DNA from: Candidatus Limnocylindrales bacterium
GTDB lineage: Bacteria > Moduliflexota > Moduliflexia > Moduliflexales > JAUQPW01
DNA: 61,572 bases
Direction: 5' to 3'
NCBI GenBank assembly: GCA_035559535.1
Contig: DATMBG010000033.1
Coordinates: forward strand, 1 to 61,572
The position numbers and the translations under genes were made by a program. Within the stretch, counting starts at the first letter, position 1. Each line of letters opens with the position of its first letter. Positions 53,597 through 61,572 of the stretch are shown in pieces. The notes below the pieces were generated by a model. The model did no database searches and had not been told where the DNA came from. It was given only the letters and a program-made list of their open reading frames with translations.

Positions 53597-53930
53597 TCTT
53601 TACTAAAAGAATAAACCAATTAACGGAAGCCGGGTATGGCCTGTCCGTCGGGCAGGAGAAAGATTTCCGGTACCTTTTTAACTCGAAAAGGATACTCCGC
53701 TACATTATGGCCTGCGATAATAGGAGTAAAGGAGCTTCTTGATACCAGCCGCTCTGAGTTTCATATTTTTCTACCCAGAAAAATCTGATTTATTTCAAAA
53801 CCTCTGTCCACTGGGATACTCTCAAACCTACGGTTTAAGAAAGTTACAAAAGTGTTGAAGAAATTGCCGGTGGAGAATTAAATATGTAAATTAAAATAAA
53901 CCCTCTTTTTTATAACCTGAGGGATCCACC
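53597..53930. other. Intergenic region, nothing recognised
   Basis: This 334-bp stretch has no gene with a credible start or known motif and no tRNA. No clear promoter for the next gene was found. Confidence 0.5.
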
Positions 53931-54671
53931 ATGAGTGATAGCTTAATTCTAATAGACCGGGAAGCTTTGCTGGCCGAGCTGCGTCAAGCTTTCGATGCGC
54001 AGACTGCGGAAGTTCTTATGCGCGTGCTGGATCGGGTTGCAACCCAGATACATCAGGCGGGTGTGACACGTGAAGATTTTAGTGAGCTGAAGCAGATTGT
54101 GAGGGAGTTAGCAGAAGCACAACATAGAACCGAAGAACAGGTCAGCAGACTGGAGTTGGCTGTGGAACAACTGGCCGAAGCCCAACACAAAACCGAAGAA
54201 CGCTTGAATATCTTTCAAACGGAAACACGGGAAGCCATTGAGAAATTGACCTGGGCTATAGATCGTCTCCAGAAACAGGTTGGTGGATTGAGTGATACGG
54301 TGGGTGGGGATATTGAAAACATCGCTTATATCGTCTTGTATAACGTACTGAAACGCGAGCTTGGCTGGCAGGTCAGTGAATTACATCGGTCTTGGCAAAG
54401 GTGGGATACCGAGCCCGAAGAGGTGAATATCTTTGGAACGGCTACAGATCCGGCAAGGCCGGAAACGACCATCTGGATTGTCGGTGAGGCAAAACACAAC
54501 CTGACCCTCAAAGAGGTCAAGGACTTTATTAAACAAGTCGAACGAGCCCGTCAACACCTTGCAGGGGAGATATTTCCGGTATGTTTTTGCTATCGAGTTC
54601 GGCCTGAGGTAGAACAGATCCTGCGGGATACCGGGATTCGATTGGTCTTCTCCTATGGAAAGCTGGTATAA
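53931..54671 (+). CDS. Coiled-coil protein with a nuclease-like C-terminal domain
   Basis: This 246-residue protein has a long helical region (residues 1-130) with repeated L-A-E-A-Q-H-x-T-E-E-x units at about 63 and 83, followed by a domain ending I-W-I-V-G-E-A-K-H-N-L-T-L-K-E-V. The E-A-K motif preceded by an Asp/Glu-rich strand resembles restriction-endonuclease-like folds in the DUF3782-type family, common in cyanobacteria and other thermotolerant lineages. Catalytic activity is not certain. Horizontal acquisition is possible, since such genes are scattered. Confidence 0.72.
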   Translation: MSDSLILIDREALLAELRQAFDAQTAEVLMRVLDRVATQIHQAGVTREDFSELKQIVRELAEAQHRTEEQVSRLELAVEQLAEAQHKTEERLNIFQTETREAIEKLTWAIDRLQKQVGGLSDTVGGDIENIAYIVLYNVLKRELGWQVSELHRSWQRWDTEPEEVNIFGTATDPARPETTIWIVGEAKHNLTLKEVKDFIKQVERARQHLAGEIFPVCFCYRVRPEVEQILRDTGIRLVFSYGKLV

Positions 54672-54689
54672 AGGGAAAAGAGGCCTTCT

Positions 54690-55373
54690 ATGTTTTATTT
54701 TATAAATTTATTCATGGTTTTTTTCTTAATAGGGTGTACCGGCAAGGCACAACCTCCTGCCTCTGAGACGGGCTCTCCAGAACAAATTCCCGAAGGTTTT
54801 CAAAGCCTTTTCGATGGAAAAACCCTTACAGGCTGGCATATGAGTAAAGAAAGTGTCCATGGTAATACCCAAAGCTGGATCATTGAAGATGGCGCGATTG
54901 CCGGAACCCAGGATAGACCGGGTAATGGGGGGCTTCTCCTGACAGATCAAGAATTTGGTGATTTTGAATTGTACCTTGAGCTTATGCCGGATTTTGGATG
55001 CGATAGTGGAATCTTTTTACGGGCTAATGAGCGAGGTCAGGCTTACCAGATCTTAAACGATTACCTTCCGCAAGGAAACGTGGGAGGTATTTATGGAGAA
55101 GGGATAGGCGGTTTTCTCCTTCCGGCCAAGGACTTTCCTAAAGTTTGGAAAAGGGATCAATGGAATAGTCTGCTTGTCCGAATTGAAGGAAATCCTCCCC
55201 ACATCAAGACCTGGATGAACGGACAACCTCTTATGGACTGGACGGATAATCAGAAACGCCTGCCGGATAAAGGAATGATCGGATTGCAGGTACATGGTGG
55301 AACCGATCGATGGGCCCCAGGTCGTTTTACCCGATATCGAAACATAGCCATTAAAGAATTGAATAAACCTTAA
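54690..55373 (+). CDS. DUF1080-family secreted lipoprotein
   Basis: This 227-residue exported protein has a lipobox-like signal (F-F-L-I-G-C-T near residue 16), so it is likely a lipoprotein. The main domain matches the 3-keto-disaccharide hydrolase (DUF1080) family, with S-L-F-D-G-K-T-L-T-G-W-H near residue 45 and D-C-D-S-G-I-F-L-R-A-like sequence (F-G-C-D-S-G-I-F-L-R) near residue 105. It probably acts on a sugar-containing substrate in the periplasm. It follows the coiled-coil gene by 18 bp and precedes aroB by 19 bp, so the three may form an operon. Confidence 0.85.
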   Translation: MFYFINLFMVFFLIGCTGKAQPPASETGSPEQIPEGFQSLFDGKTLTGWHMSKESVHGNTQSWIIEDGAIAGTQDRPGNGGLLLTDQEFGDFELYLELMPDFGCDSGIFLRANERGQAYQILNDYLPQGNVGGIYGEGIGGFLLPAKDFPKVWKRDQWNSLLVRIEGNPPHIKTWMNGQPLMDWTDNQKRLPDKGMIGLQVHGGTDRWAPGRFTRYRNIAIKELNKP

Positions 55374-55392
55374 AGATAGGGAGTAAGATTCC

Positions 55393-56499
55393 TTGAAAAC
55401 AATCCGCGTTCATCTGGCTAAACACGTTGATCATTCCTATGACCTTAAAATCGGCTCGGGGTTACTTTTTCAAGTGGGACAGGATCTAAAAAATAAACCC
55501 CTTGCAGATCGTTATGCCCTTATCACAGATTCTGAAGTGGCCCCTATTTTCGGAATCCCATTGCTAAAGGATTTTCAAAAAAAAGGTTTACACGTTACGC
55601 TTATTACTTTCCCGGCCGGAGAGGAATACAAAACCCGTGAAACTAAAGCTTACCTGGAGGATGAGATGTTCCGCCAGGGTTTTGGTCGAGACTCGGCCAT
55701 TATCGCTCTGGGGGGTGGGGTGGTCGGAGATATGGCCGGTTTTGTGGCTGCCACCTATAATCGGGGGATTCCCTACATCCAGATTCCTACCACCCTGCTG
55801 GCCCATGTGGATAGCAGTATCGGAGGTAAAACGGCAGTAGATGTCCCCTGGGGAAAAAATCTGGTAGGCGCCTTTTACCAACCTGCAGCCGTTTATATCG
55901 ATATAGATACTTTAAAAACCCTTCCCCTTCGACAGATAAAGGCCGGCCTGGCTGAAATCGTAAAATATGCCGTGATTCAAGATCGATCTCTCTTCGATTA
56001 CCTCCAGGAGAATCAAGACAAAATCTTAAACTTAGAAAGTGAACCGATCATTTATATCATCGGACGATGTTGCGAAATCAAAGCTTATGTGGTTGAGCAA
56101 GATGAACGAGAGGGGGACTTGAGAAAGATCTTAAACTATGGTCATACCATCGGACATGCCATTGAGGCCCTTTGTCAATATCGGATCCTCCATGGAGAGG
56201 GCGTGGCTATAGGTATGACAATAGAAAGCCGTATCGCCCAAGAACTGGGCTATTTAACCGAAGAAGAGGTTCGTTGCCAGAGGAGTTTGTTAGAAGCTTT
56301 CGGGCTTCCGGTCACCCTTCCTTCCCATTTAAACCCCCAGGAAATTATTCAGGCTACTACTTTAGATAAAAAAGCCCGGGGAGGGAAAGCAGAATATGTT
56401 TTACCCAGAAAAATAGGGGAAATGGTCACTATCAACGGTCGTTATGGAATTAGAGTAGACGACGAGATAGTCAGAAAAGTCCTGAGCCATCCAAACTGA
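55393..56499 (+). CDS. aroB: 3-dehydroquinate synthase
   Basis: AroB converts DAHP to 3-dehydroquinate in the shikimate pathway, with 368 residues. The NAD-binding glycine motif is G-G-G-V-V-G-D-M-A-G-F near residue 108, followed by P-T-T-L-L-A-H-V-D-S-S-I-G-G-K near residue 132 and the metal-binding H-T-I-G-H-A near residue 250. The TTG start at 55393 is consistent with neighbour spacing (19 bp after the DUF1080 gene). The length is normal. Confidence 0.95.
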   Translation: MKTIRVHLAKHVDHSYDLKIGSGLLFQVGQDLKNKPLADRYALITDSEVAPIFGIPLLKDFQKKGLHVTLITFPAGEEYKTRETKAYLEDEMFRQGFGRDSAIIALGGGVVGDMAGFVAATYNRGIPYIQIPTTLLAHVDSSIGGKTAVDVPWGKNLVGAFYQPAAVYIDIDTLKTLPLRQIKAGLAEIVKYAVIQDRSLFDYLQENQDKILNLESEPIIYIIGRCCEIKAYVVEQDEREGDLRKILNYGHTIGHAIEALCQYRILHGEGVAIGMTIESRIAQELGYLTEEEVRCQRSLLEAFGLPVTLPSHLNPQEIIQATTLDKKARGGKAEYVLPRKIGEMVTINGRYGIRVDDEIVRKVLSHPN

Positions 56500-56527
56500 A
56501 ATCCGAAGAAAATTTCTAACTTACTCC

Positions 56528-56557
56528 TTGACAGAGCATAACGAAATAGCTTATAAG
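56528..56557 (+). promoter_or_regulatory. Sigma-70 type promoter of tRNA-Val
   Basis: TTGACA (56528-56533) and TATAAG (56552-56557) are separated by 18 bp, and the tRNA starts 15 bp further on. Confidence 0.7.
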
Positions 56558-56572
56558 GTTAAAGTAGAAAAT

Positions 56573-56644
56573 GGGTGCTTAGCTCAGGGGTAGAGCGCTG
56601 CCTTCACACGGCAGAGGTCACTGGTTCGAAACCAGTAGCACCCA
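56573..56644 (+). tRNA. tRNA-Val(CAC)
   Basis: The 72-nt cloverleaf has acceptor GGGTGCT/AGCACCC plus discriminator A, anticodon stem CTGCC/GGCAG with loop TTCACAC (anticodon CAC, codon GTG), and T-arm CTGGT/ACCAG. CCA is not encoded. Confidence 0.95.
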
Positions 56645-56764
56645 CTCTCCTTTCCTCCCCCTCCGGATTCGATAGAGTGAAACATTTCGCTTAGACACAT
56701 TACCAACATCCTTAGAGAAGTTTGTAAGCTTGCATTTTGTCAGGTTTTTTCTAAAGTCCCTGGA

Positions 56765-57361
56765 TTGAAAGATTTGAAGAAGATGCAAACGGTTTACAGG
56801 ATAGGGAAACGGTTCTCAAGAGTCGAGAAACTGATACTTATATTACTTCTCGTACTTTTCTCCTTTCCGATGAAAATTTCTGGTCAAGAGACGACCGAGG
56901 ATATTCCCCAACCTAAGGAAGAAGAGTTGATCCCTTCCCCCGATAAAAAACGAGCCCTTGCCATTATTTGTCGTGCTGGACGACCCGAGCTTTGGGTCAT
57001 GGAGATGGATAAAACCCAGAAAAGACAGATAAGCAACCTGGGAAAAGACGAGGGAGTAAAGTCGGCCGTTTGGTCTCCTGATGGAGAATTGATTGCATTT
57101 GTGAGTTATAATCTGGGTGGCCATAGCCCCCTGACCACGACCCATGTATGGGTTGTCCGATATGATGGAAGTGGTTTAAAAAAAGTAACCCTGCCAAAGC
57201 CGAACGAACGGTTTTCAACCTACGACCCTCAATGGAAAGATAACGAAACTTTAATAGTTAAAGCCATAACGCTGCCGGATTTCTCAGAATCTAAATATTT
57301 GTACTCTTATAGAACCGAAAAAATCAAGAAAATCACGTCGGAAAAGGAGAAAGATAAATGA
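56765..57361 (+). CDS. Secreted TolB-like beta-propeller fragment protein
   Basis: This is a 198-residue protein with a TTG start at 56765 (an ATG at 56783 is an alternative) and a hydrophobic signal segment near residues 22-42. The C-terminal 130 residues contain S-P-D-K-K-R-A and W-S-P-D-G-E-L-I-A-F-V-S, two blades of a TolB/WD40-like propeller, too few for a closed propeller. It overlaps the next gene by 4 bp, implying translational coupling. Function is unknown. Confidence 0.65.
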   Translation: MKDLKKMQTVYRIGKRFSRVEKLILILLLVLFSFPMKISGQETTEDIPQPKEEELIPSPDKKRALAIICRAGRPELWVMEMDKTQKRQISNLGKDEGVKSAVWSPDGELIAFVSYNLGGHSPLTTTHVWVVRYDGSGLKKVTLPKPNERFSTYDPQWKDNETLIVKAITLPDFSESKYLYSYRTEKIKKITSEKEKDK

Positions 57362-59415
57362 AGCAAAACTCCCTCTGGGTCATTCTGCTGCTTCTCTTGG
57401 ACATCCTGGCTTCAGAACCTGTATTTTCTCAAACGGAGGGATATACCTCCTTATCGGCTGATCAACTGGTCGGTAATGTATATGGAACTGTAACCGATGC
57501 GGTCACTTCAAAACCTATTCCCGATGCAGACATTTTTCTTCTGGATCCTTCTACCCGGCGAGGTCCCACAGATTATGTTATTCATACCGATAAAGGAGAT
57601 ATCCCGTTGCCTCCACTTCAATCGGCCGTAAGGGCTGGAGTTACCAATAAACAGGGTGAGTTTCTCATTAACTCTGTTCCTACTCCTTTTCCTTTCAAGT
57701 TATATACCATTGTCATAAGAGCTTCTGGATATAATCCCTGTGTGATTGATCAGGCTCGTGTCCTTCCAGGGGCCGCCATGTCTTTGAAAGTGACCTGCAG
57801 ATTAACCAGGGTAACGCGGGGAATCCAAACTGCTATCCTGTTCAAAGGAGATGATCCCAGGGCACCTGTACGGTATCGGCATCAAGAAGTTGTGGTCAGG
57901 GCGATTCCAAAGGTACGTGGGCTGGAGCGTAAGGGATTGGGATATCAGATCTTTGCCACCCGGGAAGGTCTTGTGGGGGGCACTACTGCAAATGGCCATG
58001 TCATCAAGCCACGGGATCATTTTGTTGCCCTGCCCTCTTACCGGGCACTGAACGCCAACGACCGTACCTATGACTTCCAGGTTAGATTAACCTATAAAGG
58101 CAGGTCCGTAGTGGCACCGGTTTGGGACGTGGGACCCTGGAATATTTTCGATGATTATTGGAATCCGGAAAATATCCGAGAGATTTACAAACACCTGCAC
58201 CATGGGGGTAAACCGGGTTTAGGCCCAGGAGTACCCCAGGCCCAGGCAGCATACCTGCAAGGTTATAATGGAAGATGGAGTGGAGACTTCGGAAATAATA
58301 AGGATTTTCAGGTGGTCCGAAATCCGGCCGGCATCGATCTGGCCGATGGAACTTTCTGGGATGATCTAAAAATGAAAGATAACGATTGGATTACGGTGGA
58401 GTTTCTCTGGAGACCGGATGTCAGAGTAGGAAGCCAGGTCCAGACGACCACAGGGTTGAACGTACGATCAACCCCAGCAGGGACCCGGATAGGTCAGGTG
58501 CCTAAAGGTGCCCGTGGAACCCTCACAGGAGGTCCAGAAGGAGCTTCTTACCTGGGGACCTTCTATGTATGGTGGAAGATTCGATGGGATAATGGCCTTA
58601 CAGGATGGTCTGTAGAAAATTGGCTGACGCCCTATAAACCGGTCGCATCAAAGCAGCTTTTCGACTTTAATCAAGATAACCAAACAGACATTCTGTGGCA
58701 ACTCCCGGATGGACGTATCTACGTATGGTTTATGAAAGGAACCACCCAAAATGGAGGGAATTATCTTACTCTCACCCCCTTTGATTCGAGCTGGAAAATC
58801 GTCGCCACAGGAGATTTTAACCAAGATGGACAGGTGGATTTGATCGGACAAAATAAGACAGGTTTACTCTACCTGTGGTTTATGAAGGGTATCCTGGGAA
58901 GTAGCGGCAGGTATCTCAATACCAGCCCAACCGATTCAAACTGGCAAATTGTTGCTACCGGGGATTTCAACGGGGATGGACAGACGGATATTCTCTGGCA
59001 ACATAAAGATGGATGGCTCTATGTCTGGTTCATGAAGGGAATTCTTCAGAATGGAGGGACTTATTTGAACCCTAATAGAAACGATCCAAGCTGGAAAATG
59101 GTGGGAATCGGAGATTTTAATCAGGATAACTCTCCAGATATCCTCTGGCAACATCTGAATGGACGTATTTACCTATGGCTCCTGAAGGGTACAACCCTAC
59201 AAAAAGGCGTTTACCCCAATCCCAATCTGTTGGATTCAAACTGGAAGGTCATCGGAACAGGAGACTTCAACCAAGACGGTCAACCTGACCTCCTCTGGGA
59301 GGATAAGAACGGTCGACTGGTCATATGGCTTATGAATGGAACCACCTTAAATCGAAGTGTTTCTCCCAGCCCAGGCTCAGTTAATTCCACCTGGAGGGCG
59401 ATCGGCCCCAAATAG
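57358..59415 (+). CDS. Secreted multidomain VCBS/FG-GAP repeat protein
   Basis: This is a 685-residue exported protein. A signal peptide occupies residues 1-25. A carboxypeptidase-regulatory-like beta domain (V-Y-G-T-V-T-D-A-V-T-S-K-P-I-P-D-A) spans about 40-160, and a Trp-rich region follows. An SH3b-like domain (G-L-N-V-R-S-T-P-A-G) lies near 365-425. From about 430 five repeats of about 50 residues carry D-F-N-Q-D-G-Q-x-D calcium-binding loops and Y-V-W-F-M-K-G. It is likely a surface or extracellular binding protein. It overlaps the upstream gene by 4 bp. Confidence 0.82.
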   Translation: MKQNSLWVILLLLLDILASEPVFSQTEGYTSLSADQLVGNVYGTVTDAVTSKPIPDADIFLLDPSTRRGPTDYVIHTDKGDIPLPPLQSAVRAGVTNKQGEFLINSVPTPFPFKLYTIVIRASGYNPCVIDQARVLPGAAMSLKVTCRLTRVTRGIQTAILFKGDDPRAPVRYRHQEVVVRAIPKVRGLERKGLGYQIFATREGLVGGTTANGHVIKPRDHFVALPSYRALNANDRTYDFQVRLTYKGRSVVAPVWDVGPWNIFDDYWNPENIREIYKHLHHGGKPGLGPGVPQAQAAYLQGYNGRWSGDFGNNKDFQVVRNPAGIDLADGTFWDDLKMKDNDWITVEFLWRPDVRVGSQVQTTTGLNVRSTPAGTRIGQVPKGARGTLTGGPEGASYLGTFYVWWKIRWDNGLTGWSVENWLTPYKPVASKQLFDFNQDNQTDILWQLPDGRIYVWFMKGTTQNGGNYLTLTPFDSSWKIVATGDFNQDGQVDLIGQNKTGLLYLWFMKGILGSSGRYLNTSPTDSNWQIVATGDFNGDGQTDILWQHKDGWLYVWFMKGILQNGGTYLNPNRNDPSWKMVGIGDFNQDNSPDILWQHLNGRIYLWLLKGTTLQKGVYPNPNLLDSNWKVIGTGDFNQDGQPDLLWEDKNGRLVIWLMNGTTLNRSVSPSPGSVNSTWRAIGPK

Positions 59416-59602
59416 AAAATCTTTTCCTTGACGTAGATCTTCCACACGCCATAAATTAACCCTAGTTCTATTTACTGTTTCTTTAATCCTGTTTGCGAAC
59501 TTTGTACTTTCTCCATAAAACTTTATCCTCATAAGTTAGAGAAGAAGGGTATAAAGAACGCGAAAATAAGAAATATCAGAAACGTATTAAAACAAGATAG
59601 AT

Positions 59603-60040
59603 ATGGAAACAGAGGATTTCTATAAAAACCTTCGAAAGAAAGTCCAGGATTGGGCAGCCCATGAAGGAAAAAACAGTAAATGGATAGAATACGTCCTGTT
59701 GGCACCGGATTTATTCTATCTACTCTGTAAGCTCATGTTCGATTCAAGAGTTCCATCAGGCCATAAAGCGAAACTTGGCCTTGCTCTGGCCTATTATGTC
59801 TCTCCTGTGGATGTTATTCCTGAGTTCCTGCTAGGCCCCTTGGGATACCTGGATGATATTGCCGTCAGTGCTTATGCTTTAAACCTGATGTTGAATACCC
59901 TGGATCCAAATATTATAAAAGAAAATTGGCCTGGAGAAGGAGACATCCTGGAATGGGTCAAAAAAATTGTGGCTCAAGCCGATCAGATGGTGGGGAGCGG
60001 TCTATGGAATAGAATCAAGCAGAACCTGGAATCAAAATAA
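59603..60040 (+). CDS. YkvA-type (DUF1232) protein
   Basis: This 145-residue protein contains the DUF1232 motif Y-Y-V-S-P-V-D-V-I-P-E-F-L-L-G-P-L-G-Y-L-D-D near residues 73-94. That segment usually lies in a short hydrophobic hairpin in YkvA-like proteins of unknown function. No signal peptide is seen. It stands 187 bp after the VCBS protein gene and converges with the last gene of the window. Confidence 0.8.
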   Translation: METEDFYKNLRKKVQDWAAHEGKNSKWIEYVLLAPDLFYLLCKLMFDSRVPSGHKAKLGLALAYYVSPVDVIPEFLLGPLGYLDDIAVSAYALNLMLNTLDPNIIKENWPGEGDILEWVKKIVAQADQMVGSGLWNRIKQNLESK

Positions 60041-60124
60041 ACCTTTCAGGTTTTAAAATAAAAGCAAATTAGACCAGCTTACCTGTGGGTTTTGCAAGAG
60101 GACCGGAAAGAGATCTAAAGAGAA

Positions 60125-61522
60125 TTATCTTATCTTTTCCTCTACCTGATAGATACCATTGTTCTGGATGACAAGATAACGAAGCTCATTTGGAGAATCA
60201 AAGATAATCCCTCCCCTCGGAGGGGTAAAGATAAAATCATAAGGTTTTCTTTCCTGTCCGTCCACAACGAGAAACAATTTATTTCCTTCCTTAGCCACAT
60301 AAACCACATGCCGGCTGTCGGGACTGAAAACAGGTGTACCCGTTGAGATGCTTTCGTAAACTTTTCCCTCTTTTCCATCTACAACAACAAATTGTTTATT
60401 TCCCACCCCGGCACGATAAGCCATACGCTGGCTATCCGGGCTGAAGAGAAGAGGGTATCCAATTCTGTCATAGGATTTTCCTTCCTCTCCATCTACTACT
60501 ACAAACCATTTATCGCCTTGTTTAGCTCCGTAACCGATCCGCTTACCATCCGGGCTAAAAACCGGCGTGTCCTCTAAAAGGTCATCATAGGGCTTTTGCT
60601 CTCTTCCATCTATAACCACAAAACGTCTCCGATCATCTATAACTTTATAGGCAATGTGTCGGCTATCCGGACTAAAGATGGGAGTATCTACCTCGATTCC
60701 ATCGTAGAGGGTTCCTTCTTTTCCATCCACGACCATCACCCACTTATCGTTTACCTGAGCTACATAAGCCAGGTGCTGGCTGTCCGGACTGAAAGTGAGA
60801 GAACCTGCGGCAATGGCCTGGTAAGGCTTTCCTTCCTTTCCATCCACAACCACGAACCATTTTTCGCCTTCCTCAGCCGCATAGGCAAGATGTTGGCTAT
60901 CCGGGCTGAAAACAAAATTACTTCCAATGCTATCGTAAAGTTTTTCTTCTTTTCCATCCACGACGACAACTCGCTTATCCTTTATACGGGCATTATAAGC
61001 GAACCGCCTGCTATCCGGGCTGAAGATAAAATTGCTTCCAATGCTATCATAAAGCTTTCCCTCTTTTCCATCGATGACTAAAGTCCATCGATCCCCTATT
61101 CTGGCTCCATAAGCTATCCGTTGACCGTCTGGACTAAAAAGAATCTTACCGGATCCAATATCATCGTAGGGTTTCTGCTCGCTTCCACTTACAACCACAA
61201 CTCCTTTAAGACCCTTTCTGACTCCATAGGCTACCTGCCTGCTATCCGGACTAAATACGGGATTACCCTCGCCAATAGCATCGTAAGGTTTTTCTTCTTT
61301 TCCATCTATAACCACGGCCTGTTGCCCCCCTACTCTAACGATATAGGCAATTCGTCTACCGTCCGGACTTATCTTAAAAGACCCTGGTATCCAGGAAGAA
61401 GGATCAATCTGAACAATAAATTTTTCAAATAATCCTTCCTGAGATTTTTCCTCCGCCCAGACCTCTAAAGCTATACAGAGAAGAAAAATAGATAATCCCC
61501 CTATGATACGCTTTCCAACCAT
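60125..61522 (-). CDS. Secreted protein of ten tandem WD40/TolB-like repeats
   Basis: This exported 465-residue protein (ATG 61522 with AGGAGG upstream, preferred over the GTG at 61549) has a signal peptide in residues 1-24. The rest is ten near-regular repeats of 38-39 residues, each beginning S-P-D-S/G and ending V-V-V-D-G-K-E-x-K-x-Y-D with a F-S boundary. The pattern suggests beta-propeller blades, possibly one or two propellers. The repeats are similar enough that recent duplication is likely. Function is unknown. Confidence 0.78.
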   Translation of the reverse strand: MVGKRIIGGLSIFLLCIALEVWAEEKSQEGLFEKFIVQIDPSSWIPGSFKISPDGRRIAYIVRVGGQQAVVIDGKEEKPYDAIGEGNPVFSPDSRQVAYGVRKGLKGVVVVSGSEQKPYDDIGSGKILFSPDGQRIAYGARIGDRWTLVIDGKEGKLYDSIGSNFIFSPDSRRFAYNARIKDKRVVVVDGKEEKLYDSIGSNFVFSPDSQHLAYAAEEGEKWFVVVDGKEGKPYQAIAAGSLTFSPDSQHLAYVAQVNDKWVMVVDGKEGTLYDGIEVDTPIFSPDSRHIAYKVIDDRRRFVVIDGREQKPYDDLLEDTPVFSPDGKRIGYGAKQGDKWFVVVDGEEGKSYDRIGYPLLFSPDSQRMAYRAGVGNKQFVVVDGKEGKVYESISTGTPVFSPDSRHVVYVAKEGNKLFLVVDGQERKPYDFIFTPPRGGIIFDSPNELRYLVIQNNGIYQVEEKIR

Positions 61523-61572
61523 GCCCTTAGAACCTCCTCTTCCACCCACGATAGCCTCTCATCTATCTAAAA

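Noticed and set aside
60596-61081. Plus-strand frame of 161 codons opposite the repeat protein
   Set aside because: It is the antisense of tandem repeats, which gives long open frames by periodicity. It has no start signal or motif.

Overview
The window looks like a chromosomal segment of a Gram-negative, moderately AT-rich bacterium. It carries dTDP-rhamnose synthesis, a periplasmic DsbA-like protein, UppP, glutaminyl-tRNA synthetase, DksA and sigma-54 type promoters. Gene styles (long-form PstC and PstA, TIGR02757, long HflX, sigma-54 use) point to a Desulfobacterota, Nitrospirota or NC10-like lineage, but this is inference and no marker here settles it. No rRNA or CRISPR array was seen. 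There are two tRNAs, tRNA-Gln(CTG) and tRNA-Val(CAC).

Layout. 1-1.8 kb: the start of an IS630-type transposase runs off the left edge beside a truncated CapA-like gene, followed by a regulatory region and a small acidic protein. 1.9-8.1 kb: a phosphate-uptake operon pstC-pstA-pstB-phoU without pstS. 8.1-20 kb: a stress-type accessory island with two DUF2267 proteins, Hsp20, a thiamine-binding-like protein, a phosphoribosyltransferase, radical SAM and methyltransferase genes, a periplasmic OB-fold protein, a tiny coiled-coil protein, tandem UspA, a one-TM protein, an L,D-transpeptidase, a sigma-70 family factor and a Cys-rich protein. 20-28.7 kb: formate-THF ligase, alpha-glucan phosphorylase, an AMP/thymidine phosphorylase and an MgtA-type ATPase. 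28.7-29.5 kb: a decayed region with a cyclase pseudogene. 29.5-43.4 kb: mostly housekeeping (TIGR02757, gltX, glnS, DsbA-like, tRNA-Gln, radical SAM/B12 protein, DksA, MaoC hydratase, MFS transporter, rfbC, leuC/leuD). 43.6-61.5 kb: hypothetical secreted proteins, D-aminoacylase, uppP, clpS, a receiver-GAF-histidine kinase, hflX, a TPR protein, aroB, tRNA-Val and several repeat or beta-propeller-like secreted proteins.

The main discovery is a sigma-54 regulatory network in the first 17.3 kb. I find nine candidate -24/-12 elements (GG-N10-GC). Eight form four divergent pairs, and between the members of each pair lie three copies of a 17-bp dyad, consensus TGTC-N9-GACA, spaced about 55-81 bp apart. 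The flanking DNA of the four cassettes also looks related, so the enhancer cassette itself seems to have been duplicated. The downstream genes (CapA-like, acidic protein, two DUF2267 paralogues, OB-fold protein, His/Pro/Tyr-rich coiled-coil protein, UspA, one-TM protein) would form one stress regulon, with Hsp20 behind a ninth promoter. The activator is not in the window.

Other points of note: MaoC hydratase and HflX lack any ATG/GTG/TTG start for their conserved N-termini but have well-placed Shine-Dalgarno sequences before ACG and ATT. A two-TM protein has an in-frame TGA where I expect a Cys. A sigma-54-driven gene is frameshifted at a C8 tract. A dispersed GTATGG-type repeat appears to sit in frame inside pstA. 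The receiver domain of the hybrid kinase has Glu at the phosphoacceptor position.
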